15,188 nucleotides of DNA. It comes from Alphaproteobacteria bacterium (GTDB lineage Bacteria > Pseudomonadota > Alphaproteobacteria > Rhodobacterales > Rhodobacteraceae). Under the pieces are notes generated by a model that saw nothing but the letters and a program-made list of their open reading frames with translations, made no database searches and was not told where the DNA came from. The stretch lies in contig JAUHWJ010000004.1 in the NCBI GenBank assembly GCA_030424705.1, positions 1-15,188 on the forward strand, given 5' to 3'. This document shows positions 7,681-14,972 of this stretch, in pieces; position 1 is the stretch's first letter; every line of letters starts with the position of its first letter. The position numbers and the translations under genes were made by a program.

Positions 7681-8508
7681 TCAGAGACCGTAGCGGGCGA
7701 AGAGCGCCCGCTCCTCGATCGCGCGCCCCGCGGCGGCGAAGCCCTCCTCAACCCCCGGCGCGCCGAGGCGCTGGAAGAAGCTGCGCTTCGGAGAGATGAC
7801 GGAGAACCGGGTCTTCTCCCCGAACCGCGCCTTCATCACCGGCACGAGATGGCCGAGCCCGTCGATGAGACCCACTTCGACGGCCTGCCGGCCCACCCAG
7901 ATCTCGCCGGTGAAGAGGTCTGCGCCCTCCGCCAGCTTCGCGCCGCGGCGGTCCTTCACCTGGGCGATGAAGTTCTCGTGGATCACCGTCTGGAGGCTGA
8001 CAATCCGCTCCACATCTTCCGGCTTCTCGGGGCGGAACGGATCGAGCAGGGATTTCGAGCGGCCGGCGGTGTGCACCCGCCGCTCCACGCCCTGCCGCTC
8101 CAGCAGCGCATGGAAGCCGAAACCGGCATAAATCACGCCGATGGAGCCGACGATCGAGTTGTCGTCCGCAAAGATCTCATCCGCCGCCGTGGCGAGCCAA
8201 TAGCCACCCGAGGCCGCCACATCCTCGCAGAAGGCGATGACGGGGACCGACTTCTCCGCCGCCTTCCGCCTTATCCGCGCAGCGATCAGCGCGCTCTGCA
8301 CCGGGGAGCCGCCGGGCGAGTTGATCGAAAGGGCGACGGCGGCCAGGCGACGGGGCGCGAAGGCGCGTTCGACAAGCGGCGCAAGGGCCGCGTCAGTCAG
8401 GCCACGGCCCAACCCGGCGCCGCCGATGGCGCCGTTCAGCCGAAGCACGCTTACCAGCGGCGGCCGCGTCTTCAGGCTTGCGAATCCGTCGCGGAGAGCG
8501 TTCAACAT
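7681..8508 (-). CDS. S49 family serine peptidase (SppA/SohB type)
   Basis: The 275-aa protein is a short SppA-like signal-peptide or membrane-protein peptidase using a Ser-Lys dyad. The nucleophile is Ser100 in EDVAASGGYW; the base is Lys152 in RSKSLLDPF. Their spacing of 52 residues equals that of Bacillus SppA (S147, K199) as I recall it. SINSPGGSP (61-69) forms the oxyanion region and VGSIGVIY (120-127) is another family signature. There is no obvious N-terminal membrane anchor, so it may be cytoplasmic or peripheral. ATG 8508 lacks a clear ribosome site. It is the first gene of a four-gene minus-strand operon and is divergent from the DUF465 gene. The substrate is unknown. Confidence 0.9.
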   Translation of the reverse strand: MLNALRDGFASLKTRPPLVSVLRLNGAIGGAGLGRGLTDAALAPLVERAFAPRRLAAVALSINSPGGSPVQSALIAARIRRKAAEKSVPVIAFCEDVAASGGYWLATAADEIFADDNSIVGSIGVIYAGFGFHALLERQGVERRVHTAGRSKSLLDPFRPEKPEDVERIVSLQTVIHENFIAQVKDRRGAKLAEGADLFTGEIWVGRQAVEVGLIDGLGHLVPVMKARFGEKTRFSVISPKRSFFQRLGAPGVEEGFAAAGRAIEERALFARYGL

Positions 8509-8574
8509 GGCGGCTACTTAGTCGTGAAGCGGCGCGGCGGCAACATCGTCGCCGCCACTCTAACTCGGGGCGCC

Positions 8575-8820
8575 ATGCGGGACATGACAGGGGAGAACGC
8601 CGGGCCGCCCAACCTGATGGGCGAGGAGGACGTGCTCCGCCTCAAACTTGACGAGTTGCGCAGCCGGCACCGGGCGCTTGATGACGCCATCAGCGCCCTG
8701 GAAGCGACCGTCGCGGGCCGTTCGTCGCTCGATCTCCGGCGTCTGAAGAAGCAGAAGCTCGCCCTGAAAGACGAGATCCGCCGCCTGAGCGACATACTGA
8801 CGCCGGACATCATCGCCTGA
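8575..8820 (+). CDS. DUF465 (YdcH-like) small coiled-coil protein
   Basis: The 81-aa product is mostly one charged helical hairpin: LRLKLDELRSRHRALDDAIS, then SSLDLRRLKKQKLALKDEIR, the pattern of the DUF465/YdcH family. Family members are about 70 aa and their function is not established. The start is uncertain: ATG 8575, ATG 8584 and ATG 8617 are all in frame, none with a strong Shine-Dalgarno sequence; the domain begins near 8617. It is divergent from the S49 peptidase gene, and the purE promoter begins 8 bp after its stop. Confidence 0.8.
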   Translation: MRDMTGENAGPPNLMGEEDVLRLKLDELRSRHRALDDAISALEATVAGRSSLDLRRLKKQKLALKDEIRRLSDILTPDIIA

Positions 8821-8827
8821 AGCCGCC

Positions 8828-8856
8828 TTGCGGCCCGGCCCGCCCCTTCCTATAGC
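8828..8856 (+). promoter_or_regulatory. Predicted purEK promoter
   Basis: TTGCGG (8828-8833) and TATAGC (8851-8856) are separated by exactly 17 nt in an otherwise GC-rich stretch just after the DUF465 stop. The leader would be about 20 nt, with AGGGAG (8871-8876) as ribosome site. The space is too short for a purine riboswitch. Confidence 0.55.
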
Positions 8857-8882
8857 CCCGGTGCTGACACAGGGAGCCGAGG

Positions 8883-9380
8883 ATGAATGACGCAGCCCCC
8901 CCGCTCGTCGGCGTGCTGATGGGCAGCCAGTCCGACTGGCCGACCATGCGGCGCGCGGCCGAGATGCTCGAAGCGCTCGGCGTGCCGTACGAGGCGAAGA
9001 TCGTCTCCGCCCACCGGACCCCGGACCGGATGTTCGCCTATGCCGAGGGCGCGGCGGCGCGCGGGCTTCGCGTAATCATCGCCGGGGCGGGCGGCGCGGC
9101 GCATCTTCCGGGCATGCTCGCCGCCAAGACCCGCATTCCGGTGCTCGGCGTGCCCGTCCAGTCGAAGGCGCTTTCGGGGCAGGACTCGCTGCTCTCCATC
9201 GTGCAGATGCCGAAGGGCGTGCCCGTCGGCTGCCTCGCCATCGGGGAAGCGGGGGCGGCGAACGCCGGCCTGCTTGCCGCCGGCATTCTCGCGACGACGG
9301 ACCCGGCGCTGGCCGCCCGGCTCGACGCATGGCGCGCCGCACAGTCCGCCGCCGTGGCGGAGGAACCTTCCGATGGCTGA
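8883..9380 (+). CDS. purE: PurE, N5-carboxyaminoimidazole ribonucleotide mutase
   Basis: PurE converts N5-CAIR, made by PurK, to CAIR in de novo purine synthesis in the cytoplasm. The 165-aa protein has the class I pattern: VLMGSQSDW (11-19) for substrate phosphate binding, SAHRTP (42-47) with the catalytic His44, and [10 protein letters not shown] (69-78). The presence of purK next door fits the two-step bacterial pathway rather than the animal-type carboxylase. ATG 8883 has AGGGAG 6 nt upstream. The stop overlaps purK by 8 nt, so the two are translationally coupled. Confidence 0.97.
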   Translation: MNDAAPPLVGVLMGSQSDWPTMRRAAEMLEALGVPYEAKIVSAHRTPDRMFAYAEGAAARGLRVIIAGAGGAAHLPGMLAAKTRIPVLGVPVQSKALSGQDSLLSIVQMPKGVPVGCLAIGEAGAANAGLLAAGILATTDPALAARLDAWRAAQSAAVAEEPSDG

Positions 9381-10443
9381 GGCGGTTCCGCCGGGCGGAA
9401 CGGTCGGTATCCTCGGCGGCGGGCAACTCGGGCGGATGCTCGCCATCGCCGCGGCGCAGCTCGGCCTCCGCGCCCATGTCTACGCGCCGGAAGACGCGCC
9501 CCCGGCGGCGGATGTCGCCCGCTTCACCCGCGGCGACTGGGAGGATGAGGCCTCACTCGCGGCCTTCGCGCGCGCGGTCGATGTCGTGACCTACGAGTTC
9601 GAGAACGTGCCGGCCTCCGTGGTCGACGCGGTCGAGCCCTTCGCGCCGGTCCGCCCTGGGCGGCGCGCCCTCGCCGCCGCGCAGGACCGGGTGGACGAAA
9701 AAACGTTCCTGAACGGGATCGGGGTGGAGACGGCGCCCTTCGCACCGGTGAACGACGCCGAAGGCCTCGCCGCCGCCCTCGCAAGAATCGGCGCGCCCGC
9801 GATCCTGAAGACGCGTCGCCTCGGCTATGACGGAAAGGGGCAGGCGCGGATCATGGGGCCGGAGGACGCGCCCGCGGCCCTCGCCGCGATGGCGGGCGCG
9901 CCCGCCGTGCTCGAAGGCTTCGTGCCCTTCGCGCGGGAGATCAGCGTCATAGCAGCGCGAGGAGCGGATGGCGCAGTGGCCGCCTTCGACCCGGGGGAGA
10001 ACGTGCACGAGGGCGGCATCCTCCGCTGCACCAGCGTCCCCGCAGCTTCGGCGCCTGCCGTGCAGCAGGCTGCCGGGGAGATCGCCGGGCGCATCCTCGC
10101 CGCGCTGGACTATGTGGGCGTGATCGGCGTCGAGTTCTTCGAGACGGCGGAGGGGCGGCTCCTCGTCAACGAGATCGCGCCGCGCGTCCACAATACCGGC
10201 CACTGGACCATCGAGGCGACGGCGACCGACCAGTTCCGCCAGCACATCAAGGCCATCTGCCTCTGGCCGCTCGGAGACCCGTCGCGCCATGCGGATGCGG
10301 TGATGGAGAACCTGATCGGAGACGAGGCGGGCGCCTGGCGCCGTCTCTCCGCCGAGCCCGGCGCAGCGCTCCATCTCTACGGCAAGGCGGAGGCGAGGCC
10401 CGGCCGGAAGATGGGGCATGTGACGCGGCTCAGCCGCGCCTGA
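9373..10443 (+). CDS. purK: PurK, N5-carboxyaminoimidazole ribonucleotide synthase
   Basis: PurK is an ATP-grasp enzyme that joins bicarbonate to AIR with ATP to give N5-CAIR, the PurE substrate. The 356-aa protein starts with the Rossmann-like [13 protein letters not shown] (11-23), then YEFENVP, the ATP-grasp lysine region [14 protein letters not shown] and the metal-binding [15 protein letters not shown]. Length matches the family. ATG 9373 lies inside the purE end, with GGAGG at 9359-9363, 9 nt upstream. An in-frame ATG at 9274 is rejected because its extra residues are low-complexity Arg/Pro sequence antiphase to purE. The 3' end overlaps the convergent AhpD-like gene by 14 nt. Confidence 0.97.
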   Translation: MAEAVPPGGTVGILGGGQLGRMLAIAAAQLGLRAHVYAPEDAPPAADVARFTRGDWEDEASLAAFARAVDVVTYEFENVPASVVDAVEPFAPVRPGRRALAAAQDRVDEKTFLNGIGVETAPFAPVNDAEGLAAALARIGAPAILKTRRLGYDGKGQARIMGPEDAPAALAAMAGAPAVLEGFVPFAREISVIAARGADGAVAAFDPGENVHEGGILRCTSVPAASAPAVQQAAGEIAGRILAALDYVGVIGVEFFETAEGRLLVNEIAPRVHNTGHWTIEATATDQFRQHIKAICLWPLGDPSRHADAVMENLIGDEAGAWRRLSAEPGAALHLYGKAEARPGRKMGHVTRLSRA

Positions 10444-10834
10444 AGACCTCGTCCGGCGCGACCTGAAGCCCCTCGACCAGCGCATTGGTCGTCGCCGCCA
10501 TCGCGACCACCGCGAGAAACTCGCCGTGTTGCGCCTCGGTGAGCCCCTTCGCGCGTGCGGCGGCCGTGTGGGAATGGACGCAATAGGAACAGCCGTTCGC
10601 CGTAGAGACGGCGAGATAGACCAGTTCCTTCGTGAGCGGATCGAGCCCGCCCTCGCGCGGAGTCATCACAGCCTTGAGCCGCTCCCACGTCGCCTTCAGC
10701 AAATGAGGGTCGTGAGCGAGAACCCGCCAGAAATCGTTCACGAAATCGGAACCGCGTGTAGCGCGGATGTCCGCGAACACCGTCGCAGCTTCGGCGGAAA
10801 GCTCTTCGTCCTCAAGCCTTGGCAGAACGGCCAT
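10430..10834 (-). CDS. Carboxymuconolactone decarboxylase/AhpD-like protein
   Basis: The 134-aa protein belongs to the AhpD-like superfamily. It keeps the AhpD redox signature: Glu70, then Cys82 and Cys85 (GCSYC), then His89. The Glu-Cys-Cys-His spacing of 12, 3 and 4 equals that of mycobacterial AhpD (E118, C130, C133, H137). This points to a thiol-dependent peroxide-reducing role rather than muconolactone decarboxylation, although the reductant and substrate are not visible. The region FWRVLAHDPHLLKATWERLK fits the helical fold. ATG 10834 has no strong Shine-Dalgarno sequence. It lies 9 nt after the stop of a 41-codon gene, so it is probably translated by coupling from that gene. The 3' end overlaps purK tail to tail. 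Confidence 0.88.
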   Translation of the reverse strand: MAVLPRLEDEELSAEAATVFADIRATRGSDFVNDFWRVLAHDPHLLKATWERLKAVMTPREGGLDPLTKELVYLAVSTANGCSYCVHSHTAAARAKGLTEAQHGEFLAVVAMAATTNALVEGLQVAPDEVFRRG

Positions 10835-10843
10835 GAAACGGCG

Positions 10844-10969
10844 TCAGCGCCGAGGTCCCTTGGGTCCTCGCCGGTCATCCGCCCGGACGGGGATCGGCCG
10901 GGGCGCGGGCGTACCCGCAAGACGGTCGAGCCATTCGTTCAGCGCGTCGGCGAGGTCTGACCATTTCAC
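10844..10969 (-). CDS. Unrecognised 41-aa basic protein upstream of the AhpD-like gene
   Basis: A GTG at 10969 is preceded by AGGAG (10978-10982, within GAGAGGAG) 8 nt upstream, the clearest ribosome site on the minus strand in this part. The product begins MKWSDLADALNEWLDRLAG, an amphipathic helix with acidic and aromatic residues, then a Pro/Arg-rich tail (APRPIPVRADDRRGPKGPRR). There is no signal peptide or membrane segment. The stop is 9 nt before the AhpD-like start, so the two form an operon and the small frame may couple translation. The frame continues upstream to an ATG at 11032, but that extension runs through a structured leader and has no ribosome site. I do not recognise a family. 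Confidence 0.55.
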   Translation of the reverse strand: MKWSDLADALNEWLDRLAGTPAPRPIPVRADDRRGPKGPRR

Positions 10970-10983
10970 GTTGACGACTCCTC

Positions 10984-11020
10984 TCGGACTGTCCGAACGG
11001 GCGCCGATTCTCGCCCGCTC
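10984..11020 (-). promoter_or_regulatory. Structured leader with two adjacent inverted repeats
   Basis: GAACGGGCG (10995-11003) and CGCCCGCTC (11012-11020) form a 9-bp stem with one G-T wobble and an 8-nt loop. TCGGAC-t-GTCCGA (10984-10996) is a perfect 6+1+6 palindrome touching the Shine-Dalgarno sequence of the 41-aa gene. The two share 10995-10996 and so would compete. Upstream, TTATAT (about 11024-11029 on the minus strand) is a possible -10 element, without a clear -35. The pair could be an operator plus an RNA hairpin controlling translation. Confidence 0.4.
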
Positions 11021-11052
11021 ACCATATAACATGGGGGCTCGACCCGTTTCTG

Positions 11053-11077
11053 AAAAGCGGATTCCGCCGAAAATCCG
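11053..11077 (-). terminator. Putative intrinsic terminator of accA
   Basis: On the minus strand CGGATT (11077-11072) and AATCCG (11063-11058) pair perfectly around an 8-nt loop, followed by C and four T (11056-11053). It lies about 35 nt after the accA stop. The stem is only 6 bp and half A-T, so efficiency is uncertain. Confidence 0.45.
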
Positions 11078-11111
11078 ATCTGAGCCGCGGAAAGGCGCTC
11101 GATTCCGCTGA

Positions 11112-12071
11112 TCAGGCGAGAGTCGCGTCGCCCATTTCGAGGAACCGGCGACGGCGCGCAGCGCGAAGCTCGGCGGGGCTCTTCTTCGAGAGCGAGGCGA
11201 GTTCCTGCGAGATCGCCTCGCCCACAGCCCGGATCGTCGCTGCGCGGTCGCGTTGCGCGCCGCCCACGGGCTCCTTCACGATCCGGTCCACGACGCCGAG
11301 CTTCCGGAGGTCCTGCGCAGTGAGGCGAAGCGCGGCGGCGGCCTCGCGCATCTTCTCTGCGTTCTTCCACAGGATGGAGGCGCAGCCTTCGGGCGTGATG
11401 ACGGAATAGATCGAATGTTCCAGCATCACCACCCGATCCCCCGCCGCGAGGGCGACCGCGCCGCCCGAGCCCCCCTCCCCGATCACGACGGAGACGAGCG
11501 GCGCGCCGAGGCGGAGGCACATCTCGGTCGAGCGGGCGATGGCCTCGGCCTGCCCCCGCTCCTCTGCGCCCTTGCCGGGATAGGCGCCCGGCGTATCGAT
11601 CAGCGTCACCACAGGGACGCCGAACCGGTCCGCCAGCGCGAGGAGGCGAGCGGCCTTGCGATAACCTTCGGGCCGGGCCATGCCGAAATTCCGCTCGATG
11701 CGGGATTTCGTGTCGTTCCCCTTTTCCTGCCCGATCACCATCACGGCCTGATCGTCAAGACGGGCGAGGCCGCCGATCACAGCGGCGTCCTCCGCGAAAT
11801 TGCGGTCTCCCGCCAGCGGGGTGAATTCGTCGAAGAGCGCGTCGATATAGTCGATCGCATGCGGCCGGTCGGGGTGCCGCGCGACGAGGCATTTCCGCCA
11901 CGGGTCGAGATTGGCGTAGAGATCGGCCAGCATGGCGGCGGCCTTCCCGTCCAGGAGCTTGGCCTCGCCCTCGACATCGACGCCGCCGCCCTTCCGCGCC
12001 ATCGCGCGAAGCTCGGCCGCCTTGCCCTCGAGGTCCGCGAGGTCCTTTTCGAATTCGAGATAGGTCTGCAT
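11112..12071 (-). CDS. accA: AccA, acetyl-CoA carboxylase carboxyltransferase subunit alpha
   Basis: AccA, with AccD, transfers the carboxyl group from biotin on AccB to acetyl-CoA, giving malonyl-CoA for fatty-acid synthesis. The 319-aa protein is of standard length. It shows the N-terminal helical [20 protein letters not shown], the [15 protein letters not shown] region, [10 protein letters not shown], the crotonase-fold core [20 protein letters not shown] and the oxyanion segment [19 protein letters not shown], then [17 protein letters not shown] 12071 has GGAG (12078-12081) 6 nt upstream. As in most proteobacteria it is not beside accD. A promoter with an overlapping inverted repeat precedes it. 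Confidence 0.97.
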   Translation of the reverse strand: MQTYLEFEKDLADLEGKAAELRAMARKGGGVDVEGEAKLLDGKAAAMLADLYANLDPWRKCLVARHPDRPHAIDYIDALFDEFTPLAGDRNFAEDAAVIGGLARLDDQAVMVIGQEKGNDTKSRIERNFGMARPEGYRKAARLLALADRFGVPVVTLIDTPGAYPGKGAEERGQAEAIARSTEMCLRLGAPLVSVVIGEGGSGGAVALAAGDRVVMLEHSIYSVITPEGCASILWKNAEKMREAAAALRLTAQDLRKLGVVDRIVKEPVGGAQRDRAATIRAVGEAISQELASLSKKSPAELRAARRRRFLEMGDATLA

Positions 12072-12099
12072 CCTGCGCTCCGCCCGGGCCGGTCGCGGG

Positions 12100-12143
12100 G
12101 ATATAGGGCCTCGGCCGGGGCGATTGCAATTCGCCCCGGGCCG
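12100..12143 (-). promoter_or_regulatory. Putative accA promoter within a long inverted repeat
   Basis: On the minus strand TTGCAA (12129-12124) could be a -35 and CTATAT (12106-12101) a -10, 17 nt apart. CCGGGGCGA (12115-12123) and TCGCCCCGG (12131-12139) are perfect 9-bp arms, extendable with one bulged base to CGGCC/GGCCG (12112-12116/12139-12143). The candidate -35 sits in the 7-nt loop and one arm fills the promoter spacer. The element may act as an operator, or as an RNA hairpin ending the H-NOX-like transcript. Confidence 0.45.
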
Positions 12144-12149
12144 CCGCGA

Positions 12150-12647
12150 TCAATCGTCGGTGACGAGCGCGACCTCGAACACCGCAGCGGCGTCCTTCGC
12201 CTCCCGGCGGCGGATCATCGCCCGCGTCTCGAAATGTTCGAGCGCGGCCTCGATCATTCCCTCGCACATCTCCGCCGCCGGCGTCGCGGACCAGTAGCGG
12301 ATCAGGAGGCGCGTGGGCGAGAGCCGCACGCAGCAGAGCCGCGGCGGGCGCGCCTCGGGATAGAGCGCGCGAATCTCCTCGTGCACATGCCGCTCGATGT
12401 GTTCAAGATAATCCAGCGCCGTCACGCTGAGCGGCACGAAGTCGGGATAGAGGGAAACGAAGCGCTCGAACATCCGCCGCCCGAAGGCGCGGCTTATCTC
12501 GCCGGGCCGCTCCCCGGTCAGAGCGGCGAGCCGGCCGAGCCGGTCCGGAAGGGCGGCGCCGGGACCGGCGAGAAAGGCCGCGAAGGCGTCGGGCGCCGCA
12601 ACATCGCGGGCGAAATCCCTGAGTTCCGTCTCCATCATCGCCAGCAT
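12150..12647 (-). CDS. H-NOX-like (haem NO-binding domain) protein with altered haem motif
   Basis: From ATG 12647 the product has 165 aa. It matches the C-terminal two thirds of H-NOX gas sensors. His89 (HVHEEI) fits the proximal haem ligand, Pro102 (ARPPRL) the haem-distorting proline, and Tyr118-Ser120 (RYWSAT) the YxSxR motif. Spacings of 13, 16 and 2 equal those of Thermoanaerobacter H-NOX (H102, P115, Y131, S133). The Arg at 135 is replaced by Thr122. The usual first helix is missing: the protein starts close to the conserved ETW region. The frame is open to ATG 12728 (192 aa), but that extension does not resemble the helix, and a TATAT -10-like element lies inside it (about 12680). No kinase, diguanylate cyclase or receptor partner is adjacent. 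Haem binding and NO sensing are inferred and doubtful. Confidence 0.65.
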   Translation of the reverse strand: MLAMMETELRDFARDVAAPDAFAAFLAGPGAALPDRLGRLAALTGERPGEISRAFGRRMFERFVSLYPDFVPLSVTALDYLEHIERHVHEEIRALYPEARPPRLCCVRLSPTRLLIRYWSATPAAEMCEGMIEAALEHFETRAMIRRREAKDAAAVFEVALVTDD

Positions 12648-12733
12648 CTCACACCCGCCGTCACACTCCACACATTGCGAACGGGATATAGGCGTGCGCC
12701 ACAGCGGCGAGGAAGCGCCAAAATGCACGCCGC

Positions 12734-12754
12734 CGGCGGGCGTTCAGCCCGCCG
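12734..12754 (-). terminator. Hairpin spanning the mcl1 stop codon
   Basis: CGGCGGGC (12734-12741) and GCCCGCCG (12747-12754) form a perfect 8-bp GC stem with a 5-nt loop that contains the TGA stop (12746-12744). On the minus strand it is followed by a GC stretch and then TTTT about 12 nt later. It is a plausible terminator for the malyl-CoA lyase gene, although the T-run is displaced. Confidence 0.5.
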
Positions 12755-13715
12755 CCTCGATCAGCTCCGCCATGGAGACGATTACGCGCGCCTGTCGGCA
12801 GGAGGCGATGTCGATCAGCTTGCCGTCAAGCACGGCGGCGCCCTGCCCCGAAGCCTCCGCCGCCTCCATCGCGGCGAGGATGCGGCGCGCGCGCTCCACC
12901 TTCTCCGCCGGCGGGGTGAAGACCTCGTTGGCGAGCGCGATCTGGTTCGGATGGATCGCCCACTTCCCGACGCAGCCGAGCGTGGCCGAGCGGCGCGCCT
13001 GCGCGAGGAAACCCTCCGGGTCGGAGAAATCGCCGAACGGGCCGTCGAGCGGGAGAATGCCGTGCTGCCGGCAGGCGGCTACCATGCGGGTGATCGGATA
13101 ATGCCAGGGGTCGACCGGCGTCGCCGTACGCGGCTCCGCGTTCGAGAGCATGTAGTAATCGTCCTGCGTGCCGCCGATCCCGGTCACCGTCATCCCCATC
13201 GAAGCGGCGTAGTCCGCGACGCCGAAGCTCATGGACTGGAGCCGGGGCGAGGCTGCGGCGATCTCGTCCACGTTCTGGGCGCCCGCCGCCGTCTCGATGA
13301 TGACTTCGAGGCCGATGCGCTTTGTCTTGCGGGAGGCGGCCTCCGCGGCGCTGACGACGGCGTCGACCGCGTAGACGTCCTTCCCGTTGCCGGCCTTCGG
13401 GATCATGATGAGGTCGAGCCGGCCGTTCGTCCGCTCGATCAGCTGCGTCACGTCCTGGTGCCACCACTCCGTGTCCAGCCCGTTGATGCGGACGGAGAGC
13501 GCCTTCGTCCCCCAGTCGATCCCGTTGATCGCCTCGATCGCCGCCTCCCGCGCCGCCGGCTTGTCCGCCGGGGCCACGCTGTCCTCCAGGTCGATGGAGA
13601 CGACGTCCGCGGCGGAGGACGCCATCTTCGGGAAGAGCGCGGGGCGCGAGCCCGGGCCGAAGAGCTGGCAGCGGCTGGGGCGGGCGGGGCCGGCGGGCTG
13701 GACAGTAAAGCTCAT
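12744..13715 (-). CDS. mcl1: L-malyl-CoA/beta-methylmalyl-CoA lyase (HpcH/HpaI family)
   Basis: This 323-aa TIM-barrel enzyme cleaves beta-methylmalyl-CoA to glyoxylate and propionyl-CoA, and (S)-malyl-CoA to glyoxylate and acetyl-CoA, in the ethylmalonyl-CoA pathway of C2 assimilation. The N-terminus (SRCQLFGPGSRPALFPKMAS) and many internal stretches look nearly identical to Rhodobacter sphaeroides Mcl1 as I remember it. Substrate and Mg2+ residues are in place: Arg76 (LSVRING), Glu141 (EVIIETAAG) and Asp168 (SFGVADYAASMG). The late motif VGKWAIHPNQIALANEVFTP is also typical. Close paralogues include malyl-CoA thioesterase, so the exact reaction is likely but not certain. ATG 13715 has GGAG (13721-13724) 5 nt upstream. 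It has its own promoter with tandem operator-like repeats. Confidence 0.88.
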   Translation of the reverse strand: MSFTVQPAGPARPSRCQLFGPGSRPALFPKMASSAADVVSIDLEDSVAPADKPAAREAAIEAINGIDWGTKALSVRINGLDTEWWHQDVTQLIERTNGRLDLIMIPKAGNGKDVYAVDAVVSAAEAASRKTKRIGLEVIIETAAGAQNVDEIAAASPRLQSMSFGVADYAASMGMTVTGIGGTQDDYYMLSNAEPRTATPVDPWHYPITRMVAACRQHGILPLDGPFGDFSDPEGFLAQARRSATLGCVGKWAIHPNQIALANEVFTPPAEKVERARRILAAMEAAEASGQGAAVLDGKLIDIASCRQARVIVSMAELIEAAG

Positions 13716-13743
13716 GGCGTCTCCGGGTCGGATCGTTTCGCGG

Positions 13744-13776
13744 TGTTGCGGCGCAGGGTTATTATGTTGCGCCGCA
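13744..13776. repeat. Tandem 12-bp operator-like motif at the mcl1 promoter
   Basis: TGTTGCGGCGCA (13744-13755) and TGTTGCGCCGCA (13765-13776) are direct repeats differing in one central base, with start-to-start distance 21 bp (two helical turns). Each core TGCG-S-CGCA is itself a palindrome, so the cores 13747-13755 and 13768-13776 are also a perfect 9-bp inverted pair. One copy lies between -35 and -10, the other around the expected transcription start. The layout suits repression by a dimeric regulator; I cannot name it. Confidence 0.6.
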
Positions 13777-13785
13777 TCATGTCAA
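13758..13785 (-). promoter_or_regulatory. Predicted mcl1 promoter
   Basis: TTGACA, a perfect -35, lies at 13785-13780. The AT patch CATAATAAC (13766-13758) supplies the -10: AATAAC (13763-13758) at 16-nt spacing is best placed, and CATAAT is closest to consensus but only 13 nt away. The leader would be about 40 nt. Confidence 0.6.
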
Positions 13786-13796
13786 ACGCGGGAGGG

Positions 13797-14972
13797 TCAG
13801 ACGGCGCGGCCCGCAGCGAAGCCGGAGGCCCAGGCCCACTGGAAATTGTAGCCGCCGAGCCAGCCCGTGACGTCCACGCATTCGCCGATGAACTGCAGGC
13901 CGGGAACGGCGCGGGCGGCGAGCGTTTTGCCGTCCAGCCCGCCGGTGGATACGCCGCCAAGCGTCACCTCCGCGGTGCGGTAGCCCTCCGTCCCGGTCGG
14001 CTTAACCTCCCAGCCGGAGACGAAGGCGGCGATCTCGGCCAGCCGCCTGTCGGAAAGTTCGGCGAGCGGGCGATGCTCGCCCGCCTCCGCCTCAATCCAG
14101 TCCGCCAGCGCTTTCGGCAGGAAGGCGGCGAGCGCCGTGCGGAGCGCGCGCTTCGGCCCCTCCGCCCGCGCCGCCTTCAGCGCGGCCAGCGCCGCCTCCC
14201 GGCCCCCGAAGGCGACGCGGATCGCCTCCCCCTCCCGCCAGAAGGAGGAGACCTGGAGCATCGACGGGCCAGAGAGCCCGCGATGGGTGAAGAGCATCCC
14301 TTCGGCGAAGGTCACGCCGCCGCCCGTCACCTCCGCCTCCGCCGCGACGCCGACGAGCGGGCGGAGACGTTCGAGAAGGGCGGGCGGGAGCGTAAAGGGC
14401 ACGAGCGCGGGGCGCGTCTCCGTCACGGCGAGGCCGAACTGGCGGGCGAGGTCGTAGGCAAAGCCGGACGCCCCCATTTTCGGGATCGACTTGCCGCCGG
14501 TGGCGACGATCAGCGCCGCCGCCTCCTCCGCGCCCCGCGCCGTGGCGACGCGGAAGCCGCCTTCGACGCGCTCCACCCGCTCCACAGGTTCGGAGAGCCG
14601 AAGGGCCGCGCCGGCGTCGCCCATCTCGGTCAGCAGCATCGTGACGACGGCGCCCGCCCGCTGGTCGCAGAAAAGCTGCCCGAGCGTCTTCTCATGCCAG
14701 CCGAGGCCATGCGCCTCCATGAGCGCGACGAAATCGAGCGGCGTGTAGCGGGAAAGCGCGGAGGCGGCGAAGCGCGGGTTTTCCGAGAGGAAGGTCTCTG
14801 GCCGGGCGTGGAGATTGGTGAAGTTGCAGCGCCCGCCCCCGGAGATGCGGATCTTCTCCCCCGGCTTCGCGGCGTGGTCGAGCACGAGGACGCGACGCCC
14901 CCGCTTCGCCGCCTCCGCCGCCGCGAACATCCCCGCGGCGCCGGCCCCGAGGATGATCGCGTCCCAGCTCAC
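13797..14972 (-). CDS. BaiN/HI0933-family FAD-dependent oxidoreductase (YhiN-like)
   Basis: The 391-aa flavoprotein begins with a dinucleotide-binding fold, ILGAGAAGMFAA (7-18), followed by the family signature GEKIRISGGGRCNFTN (38-53). A second FAD contact, LIVATGGKSIPKMG, is in the middle, and GECVDVTGWLGGYNFQWAWASG closes the FAD site at the C-terminus. Length fits the HI0933/YhiN family, whose physiological substrate is mostly unknown; the BaiN name comes from a bile-acid pathway that should not be assumed here. The start is GTG 14972, sharing GTGA with the stop of the upstream gene. This 4-nt overlap supports the start and indicates translational coupling. Gene order with a dihydrodipicolinate-synthase-family gene gives no clear pathway. 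Confidence 0.9.
   Translation of the reverse strand: MSWDAIILGAGAAGMFAAAEAAKRGRRVLVLDHAAKPGEKIRISGGGRCNFTNLHARPETFLSENPRFAASALSRYTPLDFVALMEAHGLGWHEKTLGQLFCDQRAGAVVTMLLTEMGDAGAALRLSEPVERVERVEGGFRVATARGAEEAAALIVATGGKSIPKMGASGFAYDLARQFGLAVTETRPALVPFTLPPALLERLRPLVGVAAEAEVTGGGVTFAEGMLFTHRGLSGPSMLQVSSFWREGEAIRVAFGGREAALAALKAARAEGPKRALRTALAAFLPKALADWIEAEAGEHRPLAELSDRRLAEIAAFVSGWEVKPTGTEGYRTAEVTLGGVSTGGLDGKTLAARAVPGLQFIGECVDVTGWLGGYNFQWAWASGFAAGRAV

Noticed and set aside
8536..8556. Inverted repeat GGCGGC/GCCGCC between the divergent S49 and DUF465 genes as an operator
   Set aside because: Six-bp GC-only arms are common in DNA of this composition, and no convincing promoter elements accompany it.
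8857..8882. Purine riboswitch before purE
   Set aside because: The leader after the predicted promoter is about 20 nt, far too short for an aptamer.
12648..12728. N-terminal extension of the H-NOX-like protein from ATG 12728
   Set aside because: The extra 27 residues do not resemble the H-NOX first helix, contain a promoter-like TATAT, and the start has no ribosome site. It cannot be fully excluded.
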